Below are positions 1 to 8,671 of a stretch of 64,000 bases of DNA, piece after piece. This DNA is from Tenacibaculum sp. M341 (GTDB lineage Bacteria > Bacteroidota > Bacteroidia > Flavobacteriales > Flavobacteriaceae): contig NZ_SJXJ01000011.1 of assembly GCF_004337695.1 (NCBI RefSeq), positions 114,886 to 178,885 on the forward strand, in the 5' to 3' direction. Below the pieces are notes generated by a model, which ran no database searches, was not told the origin of the DNA, and was given only the letters and a program-made list of their open reading frames with translations. Each line of letters starts with the position of its first letter. The stretch's first letter is position 1. The position numbers were made by a program, and so were the translations under genes.

Positions 1-638
1 AAATAAGCTCCTGTTACGGCAAAAATAAATTGAAAAGGCAATCCTATAACACCTAAAGCTGTATGCGCATCTGTCCATACTCTTTTTAATGCTACTTTAG
101 GGTTAAATGAATAAAAGTTTGAAAGAATTTTTTTCCAATGAATAATAACACCCGTCACTATCGCAAACAGAAAAAAGAAAGCTACAAATCCGGCTATGTA
201 AACTCCTATAACTGGTATTTGATGAAAGAAATGTAATCGATATAAGAACTCTCCTATTCCATAATACTCGTGATATTCCTTGCGCTCTAAAGTATTTATA
301 TCAACAGAAAAAAACTGAGTTGTTTTACTTTTTTCTGAAGCTAAAGAATCTTGACTAGGCAATAAATAAGCATATATTTTATCTTCCTTTTTTCCTAAAT
401 CAATTTGAATATCTCTTCCTTGAAGATCAAACTCATCATCTAAACTTTTAAATATCGTATCAAAATCAATAGCATGCCTATCTGTGTTTGACACTCTTTT
501 TCCTTCTTCCCAAACCTGAATTTCATCTTTAAAAAGAGCAAAAGCTCCTGCAAAAAATATAATATAAAGTGCTACACTAATTACAATTCCGCTTACCGTA
601 TGTGTATTAAAAAACACATTGTAATTTCTTTTACTCAT
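1..638 (-). CDS. PepSY-associated transmembrane protein, 3' part cut by window edge
   Basis: Reading the minus strand from 638 gives an open frame to the window edge that starts MSKRNYNVFFNTHTVSG. The early hydrophobic segment, the soluble extracytoplasmic stretch and the later helix followed by an HWKKI motif match the PepSY_TM family of inner-membrane proteins. These often accompany TonB-dependent siderophore receptors; in Pseudomonas the FpvG-type member takes part in reductive iron release from the siderophore. The ATG overlaps the stop codon of the small membrane gene at 635-940 by 4 bases, so the two are translationally coupled, and the receptor gene lies just upstream in the same direction. 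The C-terminal part is outside the window. A role in periplasmic ferri-siderophore reduction is inferred from family and context. Confidence 0.8.
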   Translation of the reverse strand, partial: MSKRNYNVFFNTHTVSGIVISVALYIIFFAGAFALFKDEIQVWEEGKRVSNTDRHAIDFDTIFKSLDDEFDLQGRDIQIDLGKKEDKIYAYLLPSQDSLASEKSKTTQFFSVDINTLERKEYHEYYGIGEFLYRLHFFHQIPVIGVYIAGFVAFFFLFAIVTGVIIHWKKILSNFYSFNPKVALKRVWTDAHTALGVIGLPFQFIFAVTGAY

Positions 639-940
639 AATACAAGCGGTTTTTGTTGACTACCAAAATGATACACCAAATAAAGAATTACTATAACTAA
701 AGTATATAAAACCAAAACTTTGTAGCCATTTTTAAATAAAAAAGGAACAATCATTAAAGCAGACCAAATAATGAAAAGACTAAATATAGAAGTGATTAAT
801 ACCTCTTTTGGGTATGGTAAAAAAAGTACTAAAATCATATGCAATAATGCTGCTATTACATAGCCTCCAATAATTCCTGCAACTAGTTTTGTTGTTTTAT
901 GCCAAGGTGAGGTTGTTAAGTATTTTTTATTCGCTGGCAT
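635..940 (-). CDS. small membrane protein of iron-uptake cluster (DUF3649-like)
   Basis: 101 residues with three predicted membrane segments (about 18-40, 45-70 and 74-92) and a short basic N-terminus. Size, topology and position between a siderophore receptor and a PepSY_TM gene resemble the DUF3649/DUF3325 small proteins encoded beside ferri-siderophore receptors, for example FpvK/FpvJ in Pseudomonas. I cannot confirm family membership by eye. Its stop overlaps the next gene by 4 bases and it follows the 969-1310 gene by 28 bases, so it is very likely co-transcribed. The likely job is as a partner of the PepSY protein in handling imported ferri-siderophore; this is inference. Confidence 0.65.
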   Translation of the reverse strand: MPANKKYLTTSPWHKTTKLVAGIIGGYVIAALLHMILVLFLPYPKEVLITSIFSLFIIWSALMIVPFLFKNGYKVLVLYTLVIVILYLVYHFGSQQKPLVL

Positions 941-968
941 AACCGATTATTTTTCTATTCATATTTTT

Positions 969-1310
969 TTATTCTAAAATTAGAATTGTTGTTAACTCTA
1001 TTAAAAGTGCTATCATAAAAACAATGAACAAATAATTACTGTTTATAACTTTTAATGGGTAAACAACTATAATTAAACTTAAAAAGATTAGTAATAAGAG
1101 TAATAGAAATATAACTCCAGAGGTACTTCCGAATAAATGAATTGATATAAACGTACCTACTAACAATAGTAATCCTCCTATTAAATAACCATATTGAGAT
1201 AACTTGGTTATTATTCCCATTATTCCCTTTGATGATGCATTAGTATCTTTTGATGTACTATAAAAAAAGAGACTTGCTACAAATACAATAATTATTAAAA
1301 TACTATTCAT
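969..1310 (-). CDS. small membrane protein of iron-uptake cluster (DUF3325-like)
   Basis: 113 residues, almost entirely hydrophobic, with about four membrane helices (residues 1-16, 38-60, 65-85 and 92-112). There are no catalytic motifs. It lies between the TonB receptor (111 bases upstream) and another small membrane protein, the usual place for DUF3325-like proteins in siderophore uptake operons. The assignment rests on topology and neighbourhood, not on a recognised sequence motif. Confidence 0.6.
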   Translation of the reverse strand: MNSILIIIVFVASLFFYSTSKDTNASSKGIMGIITKLSQYGYLIGGLLLLVGTFISIHLFGSTSGVIFLLLLLLIFLSLIIVVYPLKVINSNYLFIVFMIALLIELTTILILE

Positions 1311-1421
1311 GCTTATTAAAATATAATAGCAAAACTCTAAATAAATTATACTTAGAGTTTTGCATGATTAATTAAGTATTAATTCTAATATGATTAACAC
1401 ACAATTAGGGGGATTAGTTTA

Positions 1422-3821
1422 TTAAAACTTATATGTTAAAGCTCCAAAAAATGCTCTTGGTTGTTGTGGTGTAACTGTACTCCATCCTTTATAATAAGTT
1501 TCATCTGTTAGGTTATTTACATTGAAACTTACACGGAATTTGGTATGATCATAATACACTCCTGCATTAAAAACTGTGTAAGCTGGTAAAATAAATTCTC
1601 CTACATTTGGATACCCTTCCATTGTGTTATAATCACTTGCTCCATTAAACCCTGCTGTAATTCCAAAGTTCTTAATAGCACCTTCTAAGAATCTATAATC
1701 TGCCCAAAAGTTATAAGTAATATCTGCTCCTGCTTCTCCAAATCTTTGTCCGATTAATGATGGATCTGAAGCTGTTTCAACGATTTCAGAATCATTGTAT
1801 GCAAAACCACCTCTTACATTTAATCCGTCAACAGGATATGCATTAATATCTAATTCAAAACCTTGACTTTTTACTTTTCCATCTTGTTGTTTTGATGGAC
1901 CAAAACCAATAATTTTATTACTAACTGTTATGTTATAATAACTTACAGTTGCTTCTAATTTATTATTGAATAGATTTGTTTTTACTCCTCCTTCAAGTTG
2001 ATCCGCATTTTCTAAATCGAAAGAACGTAATTGTAAGCCAGCAGAAGGATCTGCAATATTTACTGGCGCTAATTCTGGATTCACATAATTAAATCCGTTT
2101 TGATAATTAGCAAACACAGACACTTTATTTAAAATTGGCTGATAGATTACTCCAAACTTTGGCGAAATTGTAGATTTTACATATTCCGTTGCGTCATCAT
2201 CTGCAGTATTTTTATCTCCTTTATAATTAAATCTATCATATCTTACTCCTGCCATTACCGATAACTCTGGTAAAATATTTACTACATCAGAAACATAAGC
2301 ACTTAATATATTTTGATTTACATTAATATCAGAAGTAGCAGCTCCGGCTAAAACTAAATTTACACTACTTAAGTTTGTAGGTAAACCTTGTAAAACATTC
2401 CCTTGAATATCAATCGCATTTAATGTTGCAAAATCAGAACTTTTATCAATATTTTGAGTTTCTAAATAATCAACTCCTACTACTAATCTATTACGTACAT
2501 TTCCTAGTTTGAAATCGCCAGTAAAGTTTTGTTGAATGTCAAAAGAGTTTGTTTCTGCATCTGAATTTTGGGCAAAAACACTAAAGAAAGGTGTTGTTTG
2601 AGGATTAGCTGGATCTGACCAATCTGCAAAATTCCATAAAAAAGTATATTTCCCTTTAGATTGAGCTTTTCCTCCAGAAATAAGTGTTTGAGAAGACCAA
2701 TTATCTGTAATTTTATATGCTATTTCTCCTCTATAATTTTGAGTTGGATTTTTAATAGAAATACTATCATCTGTTAACGATAACTCTGGATTATAATTTA
2801 ATTCATCTATAGTATTAAAAGCTAATGGCACTGTTCTATTAAAGAATAAAAATGTTGGATTGGTTTGTGATGTACTTGATAACTCATAGCTTAAGTTTAA
2901 AGTTAATCTATCATTCACTTCATAAGAAACTGACGGAGCCATAAATACTGATTCTCTAAATCCTGCATCTTGAAAACTATCTTCAGATTGAAAACCTGCA
3001 TTAAAACGGAAAGAGAACTTTTCAGTACTAGAATCAGTGGTATTCACATCTACCGCTAACTTTTTAAAGTTAAAAGATCCTCCACCTAAAGATATTGATC
3101 CACCAGTACCTTTAAAAGGTTTCTTGGTTACAATATTAATTAGTCCACCATAAGAACTTACAGTGCTACCAAATAAAGTAGCTGATGGTCCTTTAATTAC
3201 TTCTACTCTTTCTACATTTAATGGATTTATAAATCCGTTTGTAACACCTGGCATACCATTTACTAACTGTGGCTGTGTAGCAAAACCTCTCATAGCATAA
3301 AAACCTGCACCATCTCCTGGTCTACCAGTAGATTGCCATAATTTATCAACTCCTACAGCGTTTTTTAAAGCATCTTCAAAATTATTTACATTTTGAGATA
3401 TTAATAATTCTTCTGTAACAGTATTATAAACTTGAGAGTTTTCAATGTTTCTTAAAGGTAATTTAGCTACATAAGCAGTTTTCTTTCTAGAAAATTTATT
3501 CTTTCTATTCTCAACTACTACTTCTTGTAACAATTCGTTTCCTTCAAATAGTATAATATTTAGACCATTCTGAGGTGCATTTACTGCTACCTGTTTGGTT
3601 TTAAAACCAAAAGATGTAAATACTAATGTTTTAGCTCCAGCTACTTCATTTAATTTAAATATTCCATCAACATCTGTTACCATTTTTACATCTGTTCCTT
3701 TAACAGATACTGTAACCCCATACAAAGGTTGTTCATTATTATCAACCACCACCCCGCTAACTTGCGCAAAACCAATTGCACAACAAAAACATAGCAAATT
3801 AAAAAGTATAAATTGTTTCAT
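1422..3821 (-). CDS. TonB-dependent siderophore receptor with N-terminal carboxypeptidase-regulatory-like domain
   Basis: 799 residues. A signal peptide (residues 1-19) precedes a CarboxypepD_reg-like beta-sandwich at about 20-95, a common Bacteroidota addition. The plug domain at about 125-235 contains FYAMRGF and the plug-end motif VERVEVIKGPSATLFGS followed by GGLINIVTKKP, the signature of FhuA/FoxA-type ferric siderophore receptors. The rest is a 22-strand barrel ending in YKF with the expected terminal aromatic residue. It should import a ferric hydroxamate siderophore, most simply the one made by the operon at 5-17.8 kb. The leader is long (about 100 bases) if the -7 box at 3928-3935 is used. 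The divergent AraC gene is probably its regulator. Confidence 0.93.
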   Translation of the reverse strand: MKQFILFNLLCFCCAIGFAQVSGVVVDNNEQPLYGVTVSVKGTDVKMVTDVDGIFKLNEVAGAKTLVFTSFGFKTKQVAVNAPQNGLNIILFEGNELLQEVVVENRKNKFSRKKTAYVAKLPLRNIENSQVYNTVTEELLISQNVNNFEDALKNAVGVDKLWQSTGRPGDGAGFYAMRGFATQPQLVNGMPGVTNGFINPLNVERVEVIKGPSATLFGSTVSSYGGLINIVTKKPFKGTGGSISLGGGSFNFKKLAVDVNTTDSSTEKFSFRFNAGFQSEDSFQDAGFRESVFMAPSVSYEVNDRLTLNLSYELSSTSQTNPTFLFFNRTVPLAFNTIDELNYNPELSLTDDSISIKNPTQNYRGEIAYKITDNWSSQTLISGGKAQSKGKYTFLWNFADWSDPANPQTTPFFSVFAQNSDAETNSFDIQQNFTGDFKLGNVRNRLVVGVDYLETQNIDKSSDFATLNAIDIQGNVLQGLPTNLSSVNLVLAGAATSDINVNQNILSAYVSDVVNILPELSVMAGVRYDRFNYKGDKNTADDDATEYVKSTISPKFGVIYQPILNKVSVFANYQNGFNYVNPELAPVNIADPSAGLQLRSFDLENADQLEGGVKTNLFNNKLEATVSYYNITVSNKIIGFGPSKQQDGKVKSQGFELDINAYPVDGLNVRGGFAYNDSEIVETASDPSLIGQRFGEAGADITYNFWADYRFLEGAIKNFGITAGFNGASDYNTMEGYPNVGEFILPAYTVFNAGVYYDHTKFRVSFNVNNLTDETYYKGWSTVTPQQPRAFFGALTYKF

Positions 3822-3927
3822 TTATTTTTATTTAGATTTATTAAATATTATTTTTACAGCAAATTTATATTGTTCCCCCTTACTGTAAAAATTATTTAGA
3901 ACTGTTTTAAATAGTTTGTTTAGGGTG

Positions 3928-3982
3928 CAAAACTAACCACATTATAAATGCAAAAAAGACGTATTTGGGATTAAAAAAGACG
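3928..3982 (-). promoter_or_regulatory. candidate receptor promoter with double GACG operator
   Basis: On the minus strand 3935-3928 reads TAGTTTTG, a perfect TAnnTTTG -7 box, with no TTTG at -33. Upstream of it are two direct repeats of AAAAAAGACG (plus-strand 3952-3961 and 3973-3982), 21 bp apart. The nearer GACG starts 22 bases from the -7 box. The same arrangement occurs at 17874-17929 before the biosynthesis operon. The outer repeat ends 4 bases before the AraC start codon, so binding could also repress that gene. A second TAAATTTG at 3867-3860 may be an alternative -7 box. Confidence 0.6.
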
Positions 3983-3986
3983 AGTT

Positions 3987-4955
3987 ATGGAACTTATTAA
4001 AATTGATATAAATACTAAGGAAAAATATATTTTTGAAGACCTCTTATTATTAGAAAATGTAACTGAACAATGTGGACTTAAAAGAAAGGAATTCTCTTTA
4101 AAATCTGAATATGGTTCTGGTAAATTGGTTAGCTGTAATTTTAATGGAATTACTGTTAAACTAGTACAAGTTAAATTTAATAATACAATACAGTTTAATG
4201 GTTTTCAAGAAGTAAATGCTTTGGTATTTTCAGCTTTGGCAAGTGGTGAAAAGAAAATAATTATTCCTGAATCTGATGTTGAAATTGTTCAGGAAAATAA
4301 CGAGAGTTATATTTCTTATTTTAATAAAGTTGAGGGAACCATGACTTATGCTAAAGATAAATATGTTGAGGAAATTATTGTAAAAATGTCTCCTGATTTT
4401 ATACAAAAACACGAATTAGACGTACTCTTTCCTATTTTTGATGAATATGCTACAAACAGAATTGCTAAGAATTTAATGCAACAAATTGAAGCTAAAAGTC
4501 AGAGTATTATTAGAGAAATTATTGAAGATGATAGAGTTGGTTTATTAAAACGTTTATTTATAGAATCTAAAGTACTTGAAATTCTATCCATTCAAATTCA
4601 TACAAAAAATAAAAAGAAAGCAAACAACAATACAACCATTAAAAAAGTATACGAAGCTAAAAACTTAATTACTGAAAACTTAGATACGCAACTATCAATT
4701 AAAGAGTTATCTAAAAAAGTGTATTTAAATGAATTCATTTTGAAAAAAGAATTCAAACGCATTTTTAATATTACCATTTTTGAGTTTTCATTGAAAACAC
4801 GTATGGATGAAGCTAAAAAACTATTAATTCATACGTCTAAGCCTATCTATGAAATTGCAGAGTTAGTAGGCTATAAAAATTCTACACATTTTTCAGCAGC
4901 TTTTAAACGAAAAGAAAATATTACACCAAAGGAATTCAGAAAAACATTAATGTAA
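3987..4955 (+). CDS. AraC-family transcriptional regulator of the siderophore locus
   Basis: 322 residues. The C-terminal 105 residues form a double helix-turn-helix AraC domain: first HTH around LSIKELSKKVYLNEFILKK, second around PIYEIAELVGYKNSTHFSAA, then FKRKENITPKEFR. The N-terminal 210 residues lack obvious cupin histidine motifs and resemble the sensor part of PchR/AlcR/YbtA-type regulators that respond to ferri-siderophore; that likeness is inferred from size and context. It is transcribed divergently from the receptor. Two AAAAAAGACG repeats sit in its immediate 5' region and recur before the biosynthesis operon, which points to a regulator of both uptake and synthesis with possible autorepression. 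Confidence 0.88.
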   Translation: MELIKIDINTKEKYIFEDLLLLENVTEQCGLKRKEFSLKSEYGSGKLVSCNFNGITVKLVQVKFNNTIQFNGFQEVNALVFSALASGEKKIIIPESDVEIVQENNESYISYFNKVEGTMTYAKDKYVEEIIVKMSPDFIQKHELDVLFPIFDEYATNRIAKNLMQQIEAKSQSIIREIIEDDRVGLLKRLFIESKVLEILSIQIHTKNKKKANNNTTIKKVYEAKNLITENLDTQLSIKELSKKVYLNEFILKKEFKRIFNITIFEFSLKTRMDEAKKLLIHTSKPIYEIAELVGYKNSTHFSAAFKRKENITPKEFRKTLM

Positions 4956-4963
4956 TAGCTAGT

Positions 4964-5018
4964 AGTGTACAGTATTTTAATTGCTTATAATGTAAAGTTT
5001 ACTAAAACACTGCACACT
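4964..5018. terminator. large hairpin between convergent genes
   Basis: Positions 4964-4979 and 5003-5018 form an imperfect inverted repeat (14 of 16 pairs) with a 23-base AT-rich loop. It fills the gap between the AraC gene and the convergent hydroxylase gene and could end transcription both ways, although there is no clean T-run. Confidence 0.45.
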
Positions 5019-5027
5019 GTTAACTAA

Positions 5028-5933
5028 CTATTTTCGTTCTTTCCATGCTTCTTCCCTATATACTTCAGCTTTTTTACCTCCATCAATATGATTCCATCCT
5101 GGTGGCATGAATATATATTTCATTTTATCTGTAAAAGTAGGAGCTCTTTTAACATCTAACCATAATTCTTTCAACATTAAAAATTGAACATGCCAAAAAC
5201 TTTCGCTATTTAACTTATCATGCATAATTCCATATTGAATTTTTTCATCATCTAATTCTGTTTGAAAAGTTTTAAATAATCGATCCCAAATAGACAAGGT
5301 CTCTCCATAATTTCTATCTAAATAAATATGATTTTTTGCATGATGTACTCTATGAACAGAAGGGGTTATAAAAATACCTTCAAGCCATCGTAATTTACCC
5401 ACAAATTTTTCATTTGTATGTGATAATGTAGCATACAAACGCGCTACGGGTTCAATTACAAAAATCATAAAAGGATGAAAACCTAAAATTGGTAACCATA
5501 TAAAGTTAAACGGAGTAAAAAACACATCAAAAATAGAACCTCTGGCTACCACTGTTAAATTCATTTCTTCTGCCGTATGATGCACTCCATGAATACACCA
5601 TAAAACACGTACTTTATGTCCTAAAAAATGAATAAAAAACACCGTAAAATCATATAGTAAAAAAGCTAAAACCCAAGAATACCATTCAAAGTTCATGTCA
5701 AAAATTCGATGCTGATATAGCCAAAACATAGAACCTACTATAAATATTTTAGCCAATAAAAAGTAAGGAATACTTTGAACTAAATAAGATACAATACTTA
5801 CCAAACCTTCTCTTTTCTTTTCTACATAGTTTGTTATAAATAAAACGATTAATTCTATAATCATTAACACCAAAACAATTACACTCATATGTGCTAAATA
5901 TCCTGATAGGTTTTCTATTGAGGTTAAATTCAT
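5028..5933 (-). CDS. fatty acid hydroxylase / sterol desaturase family membrane protein
   Basis: 301 residues with about four to five membrane helices. It carries the histidine clusters of the diiron membrane hydroxylase superfamily: HFLGH (102-106), HGVHH (115-119) and HRVHH (194-198). Such enzymes hydroxylate or desaturate lipids or carotenoids, or act as alkylglycerol monooxygenases, using O2 at the membrane. It is the last gene of the long minus-strand run beginning with the diamine decarboxylase, with one base between it and the preceding hydrolase gene. A link to the siderophore (for example modification of an acyl group) is suggested only by this packing. A general membrane-lipid role is equally possible. 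Confidence 0.85.
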   Translation of the reverse strand: MNLTSIENLSGYLAHMSVIVLVLMIIELIVLFITNYVEKKREGLVSIVSYLVQSIPYFLLAKIFIVGSMFWLYQHRIFDMNFEWYSWVLAFLLYDFTVFFIHFLGHKVRVLWCIHGVHHTAEEMNLTVVARGSIFDVFFTPFNFIWLPILGFHPFMIFVIEPVARLYATLSHTNEKFVGKLRWLEGIFITPSVHRVHHAKNHIYLDRNYGETLSIWDRLFKTFQTELDDEKIQYGIMHDKLNSESFWHVQFLMLKELWLDVKRAPTFTDKMKYIFMPPGWNHIDGGKKAEVYREEAWKERK

Positions 5934-5934
5934 C

Positions 5935-6960
5935 TTAATAATCTAAAAAAATTGTTTGTAAAAAATTATTGGTTTGTTGTAAAGCAGCCTTTGAAGCTTC
6001 AGTATTTTTTAAAGCATTCAGTACTATAAAATCATGAATTGTTCCTCCATACCTTGTTGAAATTACAGGAACATTTGCCATTCTTAACTTTTTAGCATAC
6101 GCTTCTCCTTCATCTCTTAAAACATCATACTCAGCAGTAATTATTAATGCTTTTGGTAATTCTTTTAAATCGTTTAAAGAGGCTTTTAAAGGTGCTACTG
6201 TTGGTAATGAATGTAACTTTTCATCTGGAACGTATACCTTAAAAAACCAAATCATTGTTTCTCTAGATAAATAATGTCCTTTAGAAAATTGATGATATGA
6301 TCCCGTATTTACATTGATATCTGTTACTGGATATAACAATATCTGTCCTTTAATATCAAACTCCTTACGTTCTTTCGCCATCATAGTAACAACAGTTGCC
6401 ATGTTACCACCAACGCTGTCTCCTCCTACTACTATTTTATTTGGAATTAATCCATATTTTTGTCCGAATTTAGCTACATATAGAGTTGCTAAATAAGCTT
6501 CTTCATTTGCCATAGGATATTGTACTTCTGGTGTTCTAGAATATTCAACAAAAACAACTGCTATGTTAGATTGTAATGCAATATCACTCATTAATCTCTT
6601 GTGAGTTTCAAAGCTATTATATACCCAGCCTCCACCATGAAAATACATTAAAACAGGAAGTGTTTTTTGTGCTGCTTTAGGTTTTACAATGACTACATTT
6701 ACTTTTTTAGCATTTAATTCAAAAACCTCTTTTGCAAAGGTTACTTTATCATAGTTAACTGTAGAATCTTTCTGCATGTTTTCCATTGCTCCTCTAGCTA
6801 TATCTAAAGAAAGTTTATGAATTGGTGGACCTTCATATGAATGAATCACTTCTAAAAAATTTTGAACAGCAGGATCTAAACCGTAACTACCTGCTAATCT
6901 TGCTTGTGAAATAGCACTTAATTGTATTAAAAAAGTACTAATTATAAATACATATTTCAT
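5935..6960 (-). CDS. exported alpha/beta hydrolase (HSL-type esterase)
   Basis: 341 residues. A signal peptide (about 1-20, ending ISQA) points to a periplasmic enzyme. The fold motifs of hormone-sensitive-lipase-type esterases are all present: oxyanion HGGGW (108-112), nucleophile elbow GDSVG with Ser182, acid in EYDVLRDEG (Asp279) and the catalytic His309 in GTIHD. It lies 2 bases after the acyltransferase gene and 1 base before the hydroxylase gene. In a siderophore operon it might hydrolyse an ester-containing siderophore or remove an acyl chain in the periplasm, in the way IroE or PvdQ do by different chemistry. That function is inferred; only the esterase fold is seen. Confidence 0.87.
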   Translation of the reverse strand: MKYVFIISTFLIQLSAISQARLAGSYGLDPAVQNFLEVIHSYEGPPIHKLSLDIARGAMENMQKDSTVNYDKVTFAKEVFELNAKKVNVVIVKPKAAQKTLPVLMYFHGGGWVYNSFETHKRLMSDIALQSNIAVVFVEYSRTPEVQYPMANEEAYLATLYVAKFGQKYGLIPNKIVVGGDSVGGNMATVVTMMAKERKEFDIKGQILLYPVTDINVNTGSYHQFSKGHYLSRETMIWFFKVYVPDEKLHSLPTVAPLKASLNDLKELPKALIITAEYDVLRDEGEAYAKKLRMANVPVISTRYGGTIHDFIVLNALKNTEASKAALQQTNNFLQTIFLDY

Positions 6961-6962
6961 TT

Positions 6963-8063
6963 CTAAGCTGTAGTTCTGGTTAATTTTCTTTTTATTGTTT
7001 TCTTAGAAAAAACATATCTATTAAGTATGTGCAATAATCCGAAGGTTCCTATATTAATTACTAACATAATACCCAGTACAGAAATCTCTCCATAAGCAGA
7101 AAAGTTTGTAAAAGCTAATAACCAATAAATTAAAATCCATTGTAAAATGTAAAAAGGGGTTACATTTTTACTGCAATAAAAAAACAGTTTACTTACATAA
7201 TTATTTTTTGGTAATAATTTCTCAATACGATAATAAATCCAAAAAAGTACTAACATTACTCCCATTAATCCCATGGTACCTCCAGGTCCTAAGTGATAAT
7301 AGTCTCCAAAATGATATTCATAATTATAATCACATAATAATTTTCCTATGATTAATAAAACTACTCCTATGTATAGCATTGGCTTAAAAAGTGATTTATC
7401 TGCATTTTCAGGATTTTCTTGATAACTCAATCCCAAAAACAATCCTATTAAAACAAATGATAACCAAGGGAAAAGAGGAAAGTAAACATCAAAATTATTA
7501 CCCCAAATCAACGTTAAAATATAATCAACTCCAGGAATTCCTAATTGAATACCACTCACTATTTTTGACAACCACATAATGACTAATGTGATAAATATTA
7601 AAACATATTTATTTTTAACTAAAAAATTAAACGATAAGCCTATTAAGAATAATGATATTCCAACTAATTGAAACATATCTCCTATTAAAAAATAGTTCAA
7701 CATTTTTAGTGGATTAGAAATCTCTAATCCGGTTACTTTTACAAAACTTTCAGGAAATCCGCCTAAAAATAAAATAGGTACAATAAATCTTAAAAAATTT
7801 AGTATGTATCCCAAACCAATAATCATTAATGCTTTTTTTAATATTCCATTTTTATTAGAGTTTTTTGAAAAAGCAAACGAAACTCCCATTACAATTAAAA
7901 ATATAGGAGAGCCTCTTTCTAAAAGTTGCACAAAATTTCCTGTAATAGTGTTTTTCCATGTATCAACAGTTGCAAAAAGCATCATTACATGTACAGGTAT
8001 CATCATAAGAACACTAAATCCTCTTACAAAATCAACTCCTCTTACTCTTTTATTTTTTTTCAT
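6963..8063 (-). CDS. multi-TM acyltransferase, DUF1624/HGSNAT-like
   Basis: 366 residues with about 10-11 membrane helices. The N-terminus RVRGVDFVRGFSVLMMIPVHV is the R-x-x-G-x-D-x-x-R-G start of the DUF1624 / heparan-alpha-glucosaminide N-acetyltransferase-like superfamily; the histidine in helix 1 is the likely acyl-accepting residue in characterised relatives. A conserved LGPGGTMGLMG segment lies near residue 255. These proteins move acetyl or other acyl groups from the cytoplasm to an acceptor on the outer face. The gene is packed between the nitroreductase (19 bases) and the hydrolase (2 bases). The acceptor is unknown; the siderophore or a surface glycan is possible. Confidence 0.8.
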   Translation of the reverse strand: MKKNKRVRGVDFVRGFSVLMMIPVHVMMLFATVDTWKNTITGNFVQLLERGSPIFLIVMGVSFAFSKNSNKNGILKKALMIIGLGYILNFLRFIVPILFLGGFPESFVKVTGLEISNPLKMLNYFLIGDMFQLVGISLFLIGLSFNFLVKNKYVLIFITLVIMWLSKIVSGIQLGIPGVDYILTLIWGNNFDVYFPLFPWLSFVLIGLFLGLSYQENPENADKSLFKPMLYIGVVLLIIGKLLCDYNYEYHFGDYYHLGPGGTMGLMGVMLVLFWIYYRIEKLLPKNNYVSKLFFYCSKNVTPFYILQWILIYWLLAFTNFSAYGEISVLGIMLVINIGTFGLLHILNRYVFSKKTIKRKLTRTTA

Positions 8064-8082
8064 TTAGTTGTATTTATGCTTG

Positions 8083-8661
8083 TTAATTTTTTGTCCAACT
8101 TAATTTTTTAGACAGTGGTTTTCTTTTTCTATTCCCAATTTCTATTCCCTCTCTTAAATGTCCCATCATAAAAAGTCCTAAGAATTTCTCTCCTTCTTCT
8201 AATGGAATTCTCTTCCCATATTCCATAGTTGCTTCAGCAGTATCCCAATAACAACCAATATTTAGTGTTGTACAGCTTAGCCACATATTTTGTACAGCAC
8301 ATGAAATTGCTGCTATCTCTTCCCATTCTGGTAACTGTGCTCTTTTACTTGGTTGAAAAATAACAGCTAACAACGTAGCATTTTTAGCATAACTTTTAGT
8401 TGCTTCATAACGTTCGTTAGAAAATTGCTCTTCAGTATATAATTCTCTATAATAATCTGCCATAAACTCTCCCAATTCATTTTGATGAACTCCCTCTAAA
8501 ACAACAAACCTCCATGGTTGAGTTAATTTATGTGTAGGTGCCCACAAGGCATTAGATACAATCTTTTCAACTGTAGCTTTATCTATTTTTTCTTCAGTAA
8601 AGTCGTATGCATATGTTGTCCTTCTCTCTCTAATTAAGTTAGATATTGTTTCAAAAGTCAT
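8083..8661 (-). CDS. nitroreductase-family FMN oxidoreductase
   Basis: 192 residues, standard length for a single-domain nitroreductase. The N-terminus IRERRTTYAYDF and the motif APTHKLTQPWRFVVL give the FMN-binding R-R-x-x and P-x-x-x-x-x-P-W-R-F features of the YdjA/NfnB-like group. There is no transit signal, so it is cytoplasmic. It sits 10 bases downstream of the second siderophore synthetase. Flavin reductases next to siderophore genes can reduce ferri-siderophores to release iron, so that role is plausible but inferred; reduction of another substrate is not excluded. Confidence 0.88.
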   Translation of the reverse strand: MTFETISNLIRERRTTYAYDFTEEKIDKATVEKIVSNALWAPTHKLTQPWRFVVLEGVHQNELGEFMADYYRELYTEEQFSNERYEATKSYAKNATLLAVIFQPSKRAQLPEWEEIAAISCAVQNMWLSCTTLNIGCYWDTAEATMEYGKRIPLEEGEKFLGLFMMGHLREGIEIGNRKRKPLSKKLSWTKN

Positions 8662-8671
8662 ATTGCTATTA

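Noticed and set aside
3595-3888. Plus-strand open frame overlapping the receptor start
   Set aside because: It is antisense to the receptor's signal and N-terminal domain, shows no domain and covers its promoter; a shadow frame.
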